From IMG/VR virus record IMGVR_UViG_3300043172_000907, positions 1 through 35,283 of that record: 35,283 nucleotides of DNA. One strand, written 5' to 3'. Shown here one piece after another: positions 6,993 through 16,500 of the stretch (positions are counted from its first letter, which is position 1; every line of letters starts with the position of its first letter). The stretch is from a virus. A model generated the notes under the pieces. The model had not been told where the DNA came from. It was given only the letters and a program-made list of their open reading frames with translations, and ran no database searches. A program made the translations under genes and the position numbers.

Positions 6993-7682
6993 ATGACAGC
7001 AATAACTCAAGAACTTGAATCCGTTAGACTAATGCTGCAAGAGATTCACAGAGCCCCTTCCAATAGGCTCCGCAGTCCCTTTCCTGCAGTTGACATTGAT
7101 GGATTCTATCTCTTAGTTGAAGAGGCTATGAGAGCATATCAGCTTGCCGAAGGTAGAGCCGAAGATAGGCTGATTATATTCTCAGAAGAATATCCTCCAC
7201 AAAACTATGAGCATGAGATGGTTACAGCAAGACTTATAGATCGTGGTCCTGCTGTAATGAGTAAGTCAGCTCCTCAAGGTTCGCCTCGAGAGCTAAAACC
7301 TACCGTAAGGGAGGTTTACGATGATCCTGTTTTACCTCGCTACCAGATATGGGAACTTGGATGGATGCGAGATAATATCATCGAGTTTTGCATATGGAGT
7401 CAAACAAACAAAGAAGCTAATAAAATTGCTCTCTGGTTTGAAGACTTCATGAATAACAATATGTGGTTTTTCAGATCTAGAGGAGTCAATCAACTGTATT
7501 TTAATGGTAGAGATAATGACTTCGTTATTCTAGAGAAAAGACTGGTTGGAAGGCCCTTAACGTATTTCGTGCGTACTGAGAAAATAACTCAGTTACGAGA
7601 AAAGGTCCTTGAAGAAATGGTAGTTAATATTCTTGTGACTACAGATCTCGAAGCCGAATTGAGTGATGTAACACATGGTTAA
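6993..7682 (+). CDS. Tail terminator/neck-like protein
   Basis: This 229-residue soluble protein comes between the connector and the sheath, the usual place for a tail completion (terminator) protein that caps the tube and joins it to the head. The C-terminal half has the mixed alpha/beta pattern of this group: WELGWMRDNIIEFCIWSQTN, then NKIALWFEDFMNNNMWFF, then RLVGRPLTYFVRTEKI. The first ~60 residues form a helix-rich lead. The start follows AGAAGGTAAAGG, a good ribosome site. No signature residue decides the family, so the name rests on pattern and order. Confidence 0.55.
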   Translation: MTAITQELESVRLMLQEIHRAPSNRLRSPFPAVDIDGFYLLVEEAMRAYQLAEGRAEDRLIIFSEEYPPQNYEHEMVTARLIDRGPAVMSKSAPQGSPRELKPTVREVYDDPVLPRYQIWELGWMRDNIIEFCIWSQTNKEANKIALWFEDFMNNNMWFFRSRGVNQLYFNGRDNDFVILEKRLVGRPLTYFVRTEKITQLREKVLEEMVVNILVTTDLEAELSDVTHG

Positions 7683-7728
7683 CTACATAACACCTCAGAA
7701 ACTTAGCAGGCAAAGGGAGATAATCTAA

Positions 7729-9939
7729 ATGGCAGATTTTCCAAATCTTCCGGGTACTTATGTTGACTTAACGGACGGCAATCTTCAGATCGTTGAAGTT
7801 AATGTTGCTCCTGTAGTCGCAGTACTTGGTACTGCTGCACAAGGCACTGCGGATGCACTGTATCCAGTTGTTCGACCGGCTGATGCCTCGAACGCTTTTG
7901 GTTCCAGTGGTACGTTGATCCGCGGCATGTATGAAGTCCGCTCTGGTGGAAGCCAGCAGGCGGTTCTTATGCGCATTGGTGCAAAATCCGCCAAGTTGCT
8001 GCATGTCGGTGATGATGCTGGTGCTCTCGGTATCACCATTGAGACATTTGAGAAAGACGATGAAGCCGGAGAAGACTTGTATATCTGGTGGTCCCAGGTC
8101 GAAGAGCGTCTCGTTGTGACAGATGAGGATGACTCAGTTGTTTACGAGCAGCTCAAGGCAGAGGTTCTAACTGATTTAGGTGCATGCTTTACCAGCGGTT
8201 CTGCTGAAGCAGCAGGTACTGATATTGGTACAGAAAGTGTCCCGATCAGAATGGATCTAGTGGCAGTTACCGGATCAAGATTTATAGGCGGTACCGATGG
8301 TGTAGATGGTACAGCTATGGATCTTTATGAAGCCCTCCACAAGGCGTATGCTAGTCTGGAAGCCTCTCAGCTTGATATAGTTGTGCCCATGGATGTTTAT
8401 CATGACACTCCTAATATCGCTGATGATTCCGCTATTGCCGTAGATTACGGCATGCCAGATGAAATCGCTCTGGGAGCAGAAACTACTCTTGATTTAGACC
8501 ATCAAAGAGTGAACCCTGAATCATTGTTAGTCATGAAAGATGACGCAGGAAATGGCATCTTTGCAGCATATGACTATATTTTTAATCGTGGTGCTGGTAC
8601 AAATGATGTTGATCAGCTTGAGTTCCTCGTTGCCCTATCAACAGATGATGTTGTTAAGGTTACTTATAACTATCTGACAACTGACGGCTTGCTTTACTTC
8701 CGCACTTGGGAAGAAAGTGGTGAAACCATGTTTCAGTGGTATCACGAGAAGTACTACTACGATGCTGATAATGACGTAACGATGGAAATGCATGAAGCGA
8801 ATTTTGCGTGGCAACTCGCAGAGTTCTGTTATAACTTAACAAAGAATGACAACGATGCTATTGGTGTGATTGGTGTGCGTCCTTTCCGGAGTACAGCTCT
8901 GAAGGATCTCGCTAATTGGGCTGGCTACTTACCTACATACGATGCGAATGGTGCTGTGACCGCTAATGGTGACGGCCTTGCTGGTAATAGGTGGATGGCT
9001 GGTAAACTGATGGATGTTTGGAGCTACGCAGAGGAAGATGATGATGAATTAACAGTTACAGCTACCGACACCTTTGACCTCGCCCATGGCGATGCTGGAG
9101 ACGTGGCTGTTGTGGCCGGTTCTGTGAAATGTACTGTAGATAGTGTAGTGGTTACAGAGTTCACTATTAGTCACGGAACAGGTACACTTAATGTTGATCA
9201 GATCATCTTCGAAGAAGCTCTTAGTGGTGGTGAAGATATTGTATGTACCTACCGGTACTCTACAGGTGTACTCACTTCCCAGAGAGGTCCTGGCTTCAAT
9301 GCAACAACAGATGATACGTATGCCGATGGTACTCCGTTGAGTCCAAACGTTGATATTGGTCGTTATATCTCAGTGATCATGGCTTGGCCGATTCTATTTA
9401 CTCCAGTTGACGCTACGGGCTTTGGTTACATTGCTACAGGAGCGCCTACCTACGGAGGCTTCGTGTCTCAGTTGGCACCCGCGTCTGCACCTACTAACAA
9501 GGTGATACCGGGTATTTCTTCTGCGTTCCGTTTAAGCAAGAGTAGAATGGACGATCTAGTCAGTGTGCATTACGTCGTGTTCACTCCACGTGAGCGCGGT
9601 ACAGTTTGTGTGGATGCTCCGACAGCAGCTGGTCTCAATTCTGATTACCAAAGACTGACTACTGTTCGTATCGTAGCTGAAACGATCAAGAGGCTGAGAG
9701 AGGTGCTGAATCCATTCTTGGGTGAAGGCATTACGACTCCACAACTGAACGCAATGCAGACTACCACAGACCGTGTGCTTACAGACCTGATTAAAGACGG
9801 CCTCCTTCAGCGAGCCGAAGCAAGTGTTTCAGCATCCGCTGTAGAAAAAGTACAGGGTAAGGCAAACCTCGATCTGCTCCTAGTTCCAGCATTTGAGCTG
9901 CGACAGATCTATATGACAGTAAGCCTGAGTGCTATCTAA
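7729..9939 (+). CDS. Contractile tail sheath protein
   Basis: This 736-residue protein polymerises around the tube and contracts on infection. The N-terminus (FPNLPGTYVDLTDGN, then VAPVVAVLGTAAQG) and the C-terminal domain at ~600-736 (RGTVCVDAPTAAG, TTVRIVAETIKRLREVLNPF, LGEGITTPQLNAM, FELRQIYMTVSLSA) are the conserved sheath parts. Two beta domains are inserted, at ~245-318 and ~436-512, each ending in a T-Y-x-Y motif (VTYNYLTTDG, CTYRYSTG). They probably lie on the outer surface and explain the length beyond a typical sheath of about 400-660 residues. AAGGGAGAT is the ribosome site. The gene places the phage among myoviruses. Confidence 0.9.
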   Translation: MADFPNLPGTYVDLTDGNLQIVEVNVAPVVAVLGTAAQGTADALYPVVRPADASNAFGSSGTLIRGMYEVRSGGSQQAVLMRIGAKSAKLLHVGDDAGALGITIETFEKDDEAGEDLYIWWSQVEERLVVTDEDDSVVYEQLKAEVLTDLGACFTSGSAEAAGTDIGTESVPIRMDLVAVTGSRFIGGTDGVDGTAMDLYEALHKAYASLEASQLDIVVPMDVYHDTPNIADDSAIAVDYGMPDEIALGAETTLDLDHQRVNPESLLVMKDDAGNGIFAAYDYIFNRGAGTNDVDQLEFLVALSTDDVVKVTYNYLTTDGLLYFRTWEESGETMFQWYHEKYYYDADNDVTMEMHEANFAWQLAEFCYNLTKNDNDAIGVIGVRPFRSTALKDLANWAGYLPTYDANGAVTANGDGLAGNRWMAGKLMDVWSYAEEDDDELTVTATDTFDLAHGDAGDVAVVAGSVKCTVDSVVVTEFTISHGTGTLNVDQIIFEEALSGGEDIVCTYRYSTGVLTSQRGPGFNATTDDTYADGTPLSPNVDIGRYISVIMAWPILFTPVDATGFGYIATGAPTYGGFVSQLAPASAPTNKVIPGISSAFRLSKSRMDDLVSVHYVVFTPRERGTVCVDAPTAAGLNSDYQRLTTVRIVAETIKRLREVLNPFLGEGITTPQLNAMQTTTDRVLTDLIKDGLLQRAEASVSASAVEKVQGKANLDLLLVPAFELRQIYMTVSLSAI

Positions 9940-9953
9940 GGAGGAACCGATAA

Positions 9954-10601
9954 ATGGCAGAGAGAACCATAAGCCAAACTTCCGGAACTTATCACTCATT
10001 TAGTGGTGTTGATATTAGAGCAGTCTTTGGTGAAAAGATCATTGGAGAGTTACAAGCTATCTCCTACATGATCACACGAGAGAAGGCTCCTATATATACG
10101 ATGGGTTCCCCTGATCCACGTGCCTTTAATAGAGGCAAGCGTGGTATCGCCGGTTCTCTGATTTTCATCGTATTCGATCGTGCTGCTTTGTTAGAGACTA
10201 TGGGTACTGAATCCCGGAAATACTTGGCTGATAAAGATGAGCCTAAGATTAACCGGAACCTTGAGTTCTTCTCAACATCCACATATCAGTCACTGAATGT
10301 GGAAGACCCGCAAAATCCTAATACTCCGACTGGATTGCAGGCCGAGAGCCAGAGGTTAAGTGATCAGCATGAAGCCAGACAGGCCATGTATGTTGATCAG
10401 ATTCCGCCCTTTGATGTGACTCTAACAGCCGCCAACGAGTACGGTCAGCTTGCGGTCATGAGAATCCTCGGTGTAGAGATCCTGAATGAGGGTTCTGGTG
10501 TTTCGATCGATGATATCGTGACAGAACAAAATATGACCTATGTCGCACGGGCAGTTATACCATGGCGCCCGGCAGGCAATATGCTAACTGGCGAACGATA
10601 A
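9954..10601 (+). CDS. Tail tube protein
   Basis: This 215-residue protein directly follows the sheath gene after GGAGG, as tube genes do. It would stack as hexamers to form the inner tube. It shows a tube-type pattern: FSGVDIRAVFGEKIIGELQA, ISYMITREKAPIYTMG, RGKRGIAGSLIFIVFDR, QIPPFDVTLTAANEYGQ and ILGVEILNEGSGVSIDDIVT. An intrinsic terminator follows the stop. Two further proteins below share parts of this pattern; this one, closest to the sheath and most compact, is the best candidate for the main tube subunit. Confidence 0.8.
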   Translation: MAERTISQTSGTYHSFSGVDIRAVFGEKIIGELQAISYMITREKAPIYTMGSPDPRAFNRGKRGIAGSLIFIVFDRAALLETMGTESRKYLADKDEPKINRNLEFFSTSTYQSLNVEDPQNPNTPTGLQAESQRLSDQHEARQAMYVDQIPPFDVTLTAANEYGQLAVMRILGVEILNEGSGVSIDDIVTEQNMTYVARAVIPWRPAGNMLTGER

Positions 10602-10631
10602 GAGAACCTCAAAATAAACCCGCCTATCAAG

Positions 10632-10669
10632 GGGAGGAGAGGCTTACTCCTCTCTTCCCTTTTCTTTTT
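10632..10669 (+). terminator. Intrinsic terminator after the tail tube gene
   Basis: An 11-bp stem GGGAGGAGAGG / CCTCTCTTCCC (one G-T wobble) with loop CTTACT is followed by TTTTCTTTTT. This is a textbook rho-independent terminator. It would lower transcription of the second tube-like gene relative to the sheath and main tube. Confidence 0.85.
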
Positions 10670-10695
10670 CCTATCCTACCTAGGGGTGCATACCT

Positions 10696-11463
10696 ATGGT
10701 CTCTGAAAATGTAAGCAATCATAGAGGTATAAGACAAATAGATCCAGTTGCTCGGCAAGAGGATTGGCTTATCCAACAGGGATATGTCAAGCCAGCTGAT
10801 CCGGATAAGGTATCGCCTGATGCAGACGAAGTGGTAAAGTATACCTCTTTCTCTGGGTGTGATATCAGAGCAATAGTAAGTTTCTTTGATACTAATGCAG
10901 AGCAAGGTAAGGAGTCTAGGACAGAGATACTAGGTGACGTACAAACTATTACTTATTCCACTCATAGGGAGAAATTTCCTGTTCGTACTTTAGGACGTAC
11001 TAGCGTAAAGGGTTATACTCGTGGTCCTCGTACAATTGGTGGGACTATGATATTCACTGTTTTCAATAAAGAAGTACTCAGTGCAATGCTTGTACAAAAC
11101 TATCAGCTTGATGCAGCAGATAAAGATAATTATGGTGTATGGGCAGCAGTACTGATTGATCAGATTCCGCCTTTTGACATTACTATCTCTTTTGTTAATG
11201 AGTATGGAGCTATATCAAAATTGGTTCTTTTCGGTGTTGAGCTTGTTAATGAAGGCCAGACGATGAGTATCGATGATCTTATTACAGAGAATGTGGTCAA
11301 CTTTGTAGCTAGACATATCGAACCGATGATTGATATGAGAGGAGATGGCCCATCAAATTGGGAAGATGTTATTCAAGGTGAGGCAGATTTTGCTCGGCTA
11401 GCACAAGATGTAAGGGTTAGACGTTTACTTGCAGCCATGGAAGCACCTGGAGATGAAGGTTAA
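10696..11463 (+). CDS. Tail tube-like paralogue
   Basis: This 255-residue protein repeats the tube pattern of the gene at 9954: FSGCDIRAIVSFFDTNA, DVQTITYSTHREKFPVRTLG, RGPRTIGGTMIFTVFNK, IDQIPPFDITISFVNEYGA and LFGVELVNEGQTMSIDDLIT. It adds a ~50-residue polar N-terminal lead and a C-terminal tail rich in charged residues. Its place after the terminator suggests lower expression. It may form a minor tube ring, for example at the baseplate end (tube initiator) or the tail tip. That assignment is inference; the paralogy is clear by eye. Confidence 0.75.
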   Translation: MVSENVSNHRGIRQIDPVARQEDWLIQQGYVKPADPDKVSPDADEVVKYTSFSGCDIRAIVSFFDTNAEQGKESRTEILGDVQTITYSTHREKFPVRTLGRTSVKGYTRGPRTIGGTMIFTVFNKEVLSAMLVQNYQLDAADKDNYGVWAAVLIDQIPPFDITISFVNEYGAISKLVLFGVELVNEGQTMSIDDLITENVVNFVARHIEPMIDMRGDGPSNWEDVIQGEADFARLAQDVRVRRLLAAMEAPGDEG

Positions 11464-12167
11464 TGGTCGGTATAATTGGAAAAGGACCTGCAGGGTCTGA
11501 AGGATCTTTTATTTGGCCAGTAGCACAAGAAGATATAGAAAATGTAGACTTCTATCAAGAGCTGTATGGCCGAAGAGTTTATAGGTATGACGCTGTAAGC
11601 GGTGCTCAAATCTCTGTATACTTTGGTACCAGTACTCTTATAGATGATGCTACAGCTATTCAGTTTGCTCTTACTCAATCAAAGAAACCTATTTTTGGTT
11701 ATCATTCTCAGTATTTTGATACCGTTGCACCGGGTGTAGTAATAGTGCATGGCAGATTATTTGTCAATTTTATACATCAAGGATATTTGCGTTTGCTTAT
11801 GAAGCATGCTGATGATCCAAATTTCTTGGATAGATTCGAGACTAATGCTACTAGAGCACAAAGGAATACTAAGTCTGGTTTTGCTGATTTTGATGGTGTA
11901 CCCAGTAGCCAAGAAGCATTAGTGAGATATATTAAAAAAGAAGCTCATAAGAGACAGCAGGATGAGATAGCTGAAGGTGGTTTTGTTAGGCCAGATCTAC
12001 TTAGGAGTGTAGATATTAGAATCAAATATTCTGCTGAGTCTGAATTTGATAAGATACCGTTTAAGACTTTAAGCAGCGTTCACTTTATAGGTGAAAGTCA
12101 AGAGATACAAATTTCAGGGCAACCAGTTCAAGAGATGTATGAGTTTATTGCTAAGAAAGTAACCTAA
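11463..12167 (+). CDS. Tube-related baseplate/tail protein
   Basis: The start of this 234-residue protein overlaps the previous stop (TAATG). The core pattern (ISVYFGTSTLIDDATAIQFA, then KPIFGYHSQYFDTVAPGVVI, then VHGRLFVNFIHQGYLRLLM) has the same order of strands and loops as tube-type proteins: a turn like the tube's REKAPIYTMG, followed by a G-x-L-x-x-x-F strand. The C-terminal part (VDIRIKYSAESEFDKIPFKT, then IHFIGESQE-like strands) also fits. Similarity to the two tube genes is weaker. A tail tube initiator, connector or baseplate ring is likely. Confidence 0.55.
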   Translation: MVGIIGKGPAGSEGSFIWPVAQEDIENVDFYQELYGRRVYRYDAVSGAQISVYFGTSTLIDDATAIQFALTQSKKPIFGYHSQYFDTVAPGVVIVHGRLFVNFIHQGYLRLLMKHADDPNFLDRFETNATRAQRNTKSGFADFDGVPSSQEALVRYIKKEAHKRQQDEIAEGGFVRPDLLRSVDIRIKYSAESEFDKIPFKTLSSVHFIGESQEIQISGQPVQEMYEFIAKKVT

Positions 12168-12430
12168 TGATTGATTGCATAGATGAATGTCCTTTCCTAA
12201 CCCATTGCCCTACTTGTGGATCGTCTCGTGATGACGACGAAGACACAGATCCTACTTTAGATGTAGAAGGGCATCCATTCTGTTATTTCTGTCTTTTCCC
12301 TATAAGATCTTTAGATAAAAGGGCCTTTATTGAGGCCGTAGATACTGTCCTTATTATTTGTAAGGATTGTTTGTGTGATGGTGTAGTAGCAGGAGAGCTA
12401 CCACCTAACTTTCTCGAGAAGTTAGTATAA
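12167..12430 (+). CDS. Small cysteine-rich, putative zinc-binding protein
   Basis: The start of this 87-residue protein overlaps the previous stop, and the ribosome site is weak, suggesting coupled translation. Cysteines occur as C-P-T-C-G near residue 15, C-Y-F-C near 39 and C-K-D-C near 65, with extra Cys nearby and a long acidic stretch (RDDDEDTDPTLD). Three CxxC pairs suggest one or two zinc ribbons. It lies between tube and chaperone genes, so a tail-assembly role is possible. I do not recognise the family. Confidence 0.6.
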   Translation: MIDCIDECPFLTHCPTCGSSRDDDEDTDPTLDVEGHPFCYFCLFPIRSLDKRAFIEAVDTVLIICKDCLCDGVVAGELPPNFLEKLV

Positions 12431-12443
12431 GAAAGGAGTTAAG

Positions 12444-12920
12444 ATGGAACGTAAACGTGAAGAAGAAACACAACCTATGGATGAGAATGTTTCTGTTGAA
12501 GAACCATACGTAGGTGAGGAAAAGGGGCCTGAAGAGGCGCCTGAGAAGAAGGATGACAAGCAGCGTGTTGATCCTATTATGCAGAATTGGGAGACTAGAT
12601 CAGCAGGTCCCGATGATGGTAAGGTCGAGCAGTGGAAAGAGCGGTATGGTGAGGTCTTCCTCATGAGCTTTGATCCGGAAGACCAGTATGTGTGGCGTCC
12701 CATTACGCGTCTGGAGTACAAGAACATAATCCAGCAAGCGAAAGATGATGCTCACTACATGGAAATGGTTGTACAGCGCTGTGTCCTGTGGCCAACAATA
12801 GGTGTTGAGAATCTTGCAGGCGGTAAAGCCGGCACTATTCCTACTTTGCATGCTGTTATCATGGAGGGCTCTAACTTTCTAGAGCCAGATCAAGCGGTGA
12901 TGTTAGTGCGCAAACTATAA
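12444..12920 (+). CDS. Tail assembly chaperone-like protein (first of a pair)
   Basis: The N-terminal ~55 residues of this 158-residue protein are acidic and probably disordered. The folded part starts near residue 60 and has the pattern seen in tail assembly chaperones of myoviruses: WKERYGEVFLMSFDPEDQYV, then WRPITRLEYKNIIQQA. The end (FLEPDQAVMLVRKL) is helical. Such chaperones bind the tape measure before tube assembly and lie just before its gene, as here. AAAGGAG is a strong ribosome site. The name comes from pattern and position. Confidence 0.6.
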   Translation: MERKREEETQPMDENVSVEEPYVGEEKGPEEAPEKKDDKQRVDPIMQNWETRSAGPDDGKVEQWKERYGEVFLMSFDPEDQYVWRPITRLEYKNIIQQAKDDAHYMEMVVQRCVLWPTIGVENLAGGKAGTIPTLHAVIMEGSNFLEPDQAVMLVRKL

Positions 12921-12929
12921 GAGGCTACG

Positions 12930-13529
12930 ATGAAACATGTCATTACTGCCTACAAGGAACATGGGGTTCTATACGTAACTCAATTTGAGTGGGGCGGCTT
13001 TATTTGGCGCCCCCTTGGTTACGATGAGGCAGAACTGTATAAAGGTCTCTTTAGAACAGTTCCTAGAGCGAAAGCTGATCTTGAAGAAGATATCTTTAAA
13101 GAGTGTGTTATAGATCACCCTTTACCTGAAGATGATTTCGATAATTGGCAAGCAGGTGTTGTAACTACTCTTGCCCAGCAGATTTTATATGTTTCAACAG
13201 TTAACAGCAGACAAGAGTTCCTCCAACGTTTAGTAGATACAAGAGTTGCAGTTTCAGAAGATCTATTTTTACAGATCTATGCGAGGATTATATCAGTATT
13301 TCCAGCATATACGTTTGAACAGCTTAGAAAGATGCCAGTTGATAATATGCTTGAGAAGCTTGCTCTCGTAGAGACAATAACAGGTGATCAGCTTCAATTT
13401 CCAGAAGAGCAAAAGCCTAATATCCCCAACTTTATAGATTTTGCTGGGGAGAATCAGAGGCTTGTGGATTCTGAATTAGCTAAACCTGAGGGAGACTGGA
13501 ATCTCGATCGTATGCGAGGAAACTCTTAA
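12930..13529 (+). CDS. Tail assembly chaperone-like protein (second of a pair)
   Basis: This 199-residue protein begins with YKEHGVLYVTQFEWGGFIWR, which parallels the VFLMSF...YVWRPITRLEY part of the gene before it: a short strand, an aromatic pair and then a helical domain (DEAELYKGLF). It is in the same frame as the upstream gene, with a single TAA and nine further bases between them, but it has its own AAGAGG site. In many phages the two chaperone forms come from a frameshift in one locus; here they appear as separate genes. It ends at the start of the first giant gene (TAATG). Confidence 0.55.
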   Translation: MKHVITAYKEHGVLYVTQFEWGGFIWRPLGYDEAELYKGLFRTVPRAKADLEEDIFKECVIDHPLPEDDFDNWQAGVVTTLAQQILYVSTVNSRQEFLQRLVDTRVAVSEDLFLQIYARIISVFPAYTFEQLRKMPVDNMLEKLALVETITGDQLQFPEEQKPNIPNFIDFAGENQRLVDSELAKPEGDWNLDRMRGNS

Positions 13530-16500
13530 TGCTGAGGTCCAACCAACCAGTTAATACACTTCACAATTATAGGCGAGAGGCAGACCCGTCTTACGCACGA
13601 GGCGTTGGTGCCCTCGCCTTTTCTGGTGCTGCAGCTGGTGGTATCTGGTGGGGAGCGCACAAGCCCATGCCCCGGGCATTTACAGAAACATTCTTTCGTG
13701 ATCCTAGAATGTTGGGCTGGGGTATTAGAGAGGCTGGTAGAACTGGTTTGGCGGAATCTCTCATCTATGCTAGGCAGATGGGTTTGGGTGAGTTTCCAGG
13801 CGGGATACCTAAGTGGCGTTATATAGACCTTGCAAAGAATGTCGCAAAGGCTGTTGAAGAAATCTCTCCTAGTCAGATCGGTCGTACTTTTGGAATCTAT
13901 GAGCACCTTTCAGCATTTGCATCTGCTAAAGGTATTACTAAGAGATTTACAGCTGAAGAAGCATTAGCTCATAGACGATATCTCTCTGCTCTTACTGGTA
14001 AACATATCTCTGAAGCCCATATGCTTGGAGGTATGACACTTGAAGGCGGTGCTCTGTGGCTTGAAAAAGGTGCCGGTGGTGAGCGACAAAAGATCTTAAA
14101 GCGCGCGCATCTTATGATGCGTAGGTATGTACCCAAGGGTGCAGCTGGACCAGAAACTTGGCACTTTGGTAAAATAGCTCCTGCCTATGAAGAGATGATT
14201 ACAGGTGGTCAGCGTTTAATGCCCTCTGCAAGAGCTGGTCTTGGTCCTGAGGACATAGACGAAGCTACCTCTTTTATGATAGGTGGAGGTAAGAGCAAGA
14301 CGCAAGCAATGTGGCGCTATCTACAGGCCACTACAAGAACGTGGACTCAACGATTCTTCAAGTTGATGGATGATCCGTTCTTGAGTATGCTAGAAGTAAT
14401 GGGTCACTATGATAAAGATATAGTGGCTCAAAAAAGAGCTGGCGTTGTTGGTGGTGCTTTAGGCGCAGCAAGTAAACTCTGGGAAAAGGCACACTTTAAG
14501 AATCGTTTTGGACTAGGTGGCGTCTATAAGGGTGGCACATTTAGAATGTTTGGACGCTGGTTGCGTCCAGAGATGATGAAGAGTGCTAAGGTTGGTAAGA
14601 GGTTCTTTAGACCTGGTGCTGCATTAACTCTTATAGGTCTTCCGTTTGCATATCATACTGTTGATCAGCTATTAAAACGATATGGTGGAGGTACTCTCGC
14701 TGAGAGTGGTATTCCGGGTCTTGCTGCAGAAACATCAGAATTTGTAATGAAGGCAAGGGCCCATACCTTTGGCAGGGTAGTTGGCCCTTATGCCAGATGG
14801 CAAGAACAAGTAGCTCCAGGCTCTACTGATCCATTTGGGGTCGTTGCATTGCCTCTTGCTGCTGGTTTAGCAGGTGCATTTGCCAGTTATGCTCATCGTG
14901 CGATTGCTTCTATAACACAGGAACCCACTAAGGTATTAGAAAGAGTCCGCACACCTAAGAGTCTTCCCGGCTTCTTAGGTAGAATGCTTAAGGGCAAAAA
15001 GTACGGTAGAACTGGACGATGGGGTATGATAGGCATGGCGATAGGCGCAGCTGCTGCCTTGCCAATGGTGCCTGGTGCTGTAGCTCGCTTGTTAGGTGGT
15101 CTTCAAACCCCAGAAGAATTAGAAGAGGTATACTCCGGCCGTCAAGAAGTACCGATTATGGCGAGTCGCTGGTGGACCTTTGGTCGCCAGAAGTTTGAAG
15201 GAAAGAAACCACAGTACTATGCTCCTCACTGGTCTGTAAGGGCAAGATCTAATTATATGGATGAGGCTCTTTTTGCTGGTGATGAGAGTTGGCTGTTTAA
15301 AGCAATCAAAAAGACACCCCTACTACAAGATCTGGTAGATCCATATTACTTTGAGAAGCTTCACTATTACGATAGACCGTATCCCATAACAGGTCCAAGT
15401 GATACTGGTTTAGGATTAGTTGATCCTATATATAAGGCTACCATAGGTAGGGTCCTTAAGCCAGTTCGCTATATGCATACCAGTCAGTGGCGGACTCCAG
15501 AAGGTGAGCCAGCTGCTTGGGAGCCGCGGCCAAGAGAAGCACCCGATCCTTCATTGGGTGGAGAAGCACCCTATGTACCAAGGGATCCCTACTCCTTCAC
15601 TCAATTAACACAAGAGACTCTTGAGACTTACTCTGATACAATAGGTATTGTAGGTTGGATAGGCCGGCTCATGGTCAGAGGTGCAGTTGGCCAAGAGACA
15701 CCATTTGATGTACGGCCTGAGCTAGAAGCTTCCAGGATAGCAAGTATCAAGCGTGCTTACTGGGATGCTGCTATAGGTGATCCGTTTGGTATTACTGAAG
15801 CTTATCGTCGTCTCAATCCTCGACGTGACCGGGGTCAGTATTATAATCCTATTGCTAACCTTATGCCAGACTGGTTGCCTGGTGAAGACTACTTTATCAA
15901 CTTCCAAACTGGAGATCCGTATGGCAAGGTGCCTCGTGGAGAGATGCGTCTGCCTGGTGCGGGTTATGTAGCTTTACATCCTGAGCTAGAAGGCGTAGCC
16001 CCTGAGGATTACTCACAATTCCATCGTTTCAATATCCTTGCTGATGTCGCTCCGTACTCTAAGCAGTATGGAGAACACAACAGGCGTATGACAACGCTTG
16101 CAAAGCATGGTGCGCTTTCACAGCAAGAACAAAATCAAGTCAAAATTATTAGAAAACAAGTTAGCTCAGTCAAGCAGAGAAAGCAGTTTGCTGAGTATAT
16201 GACTGAGCGGCAAATGGAAGAGCAAGATATCGCTGGTCCTATTGATAGAGCTATGATGGACTATTGGGATATAGTATCTCGGATAGAGACTCCAGTAGAA
16301 CAAATGATGTTTCCTCCAATAGCTCCTGTTGGTAAGTTTATCCATAGGCGAACTGCATTAGAAGACTATGAGAAATCACAAGTTTATGGTACTGATCTAT
16401 CGTTCTGGAATAGGGTATATGATAATTTCCTTAGGCCAGGTATGTGGCGGTTTGCCAATGTTATGGGCTACGAGGGAGTGCCTCCTCATATCCGGCGCCA

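Noticed and set aside
13605-13826. A + strand frame of 73 codons inside giant gene 1
   Set aside because: It is fully inside a long well-supported gene in another frame and has no ribosome site or recognisable pattern.
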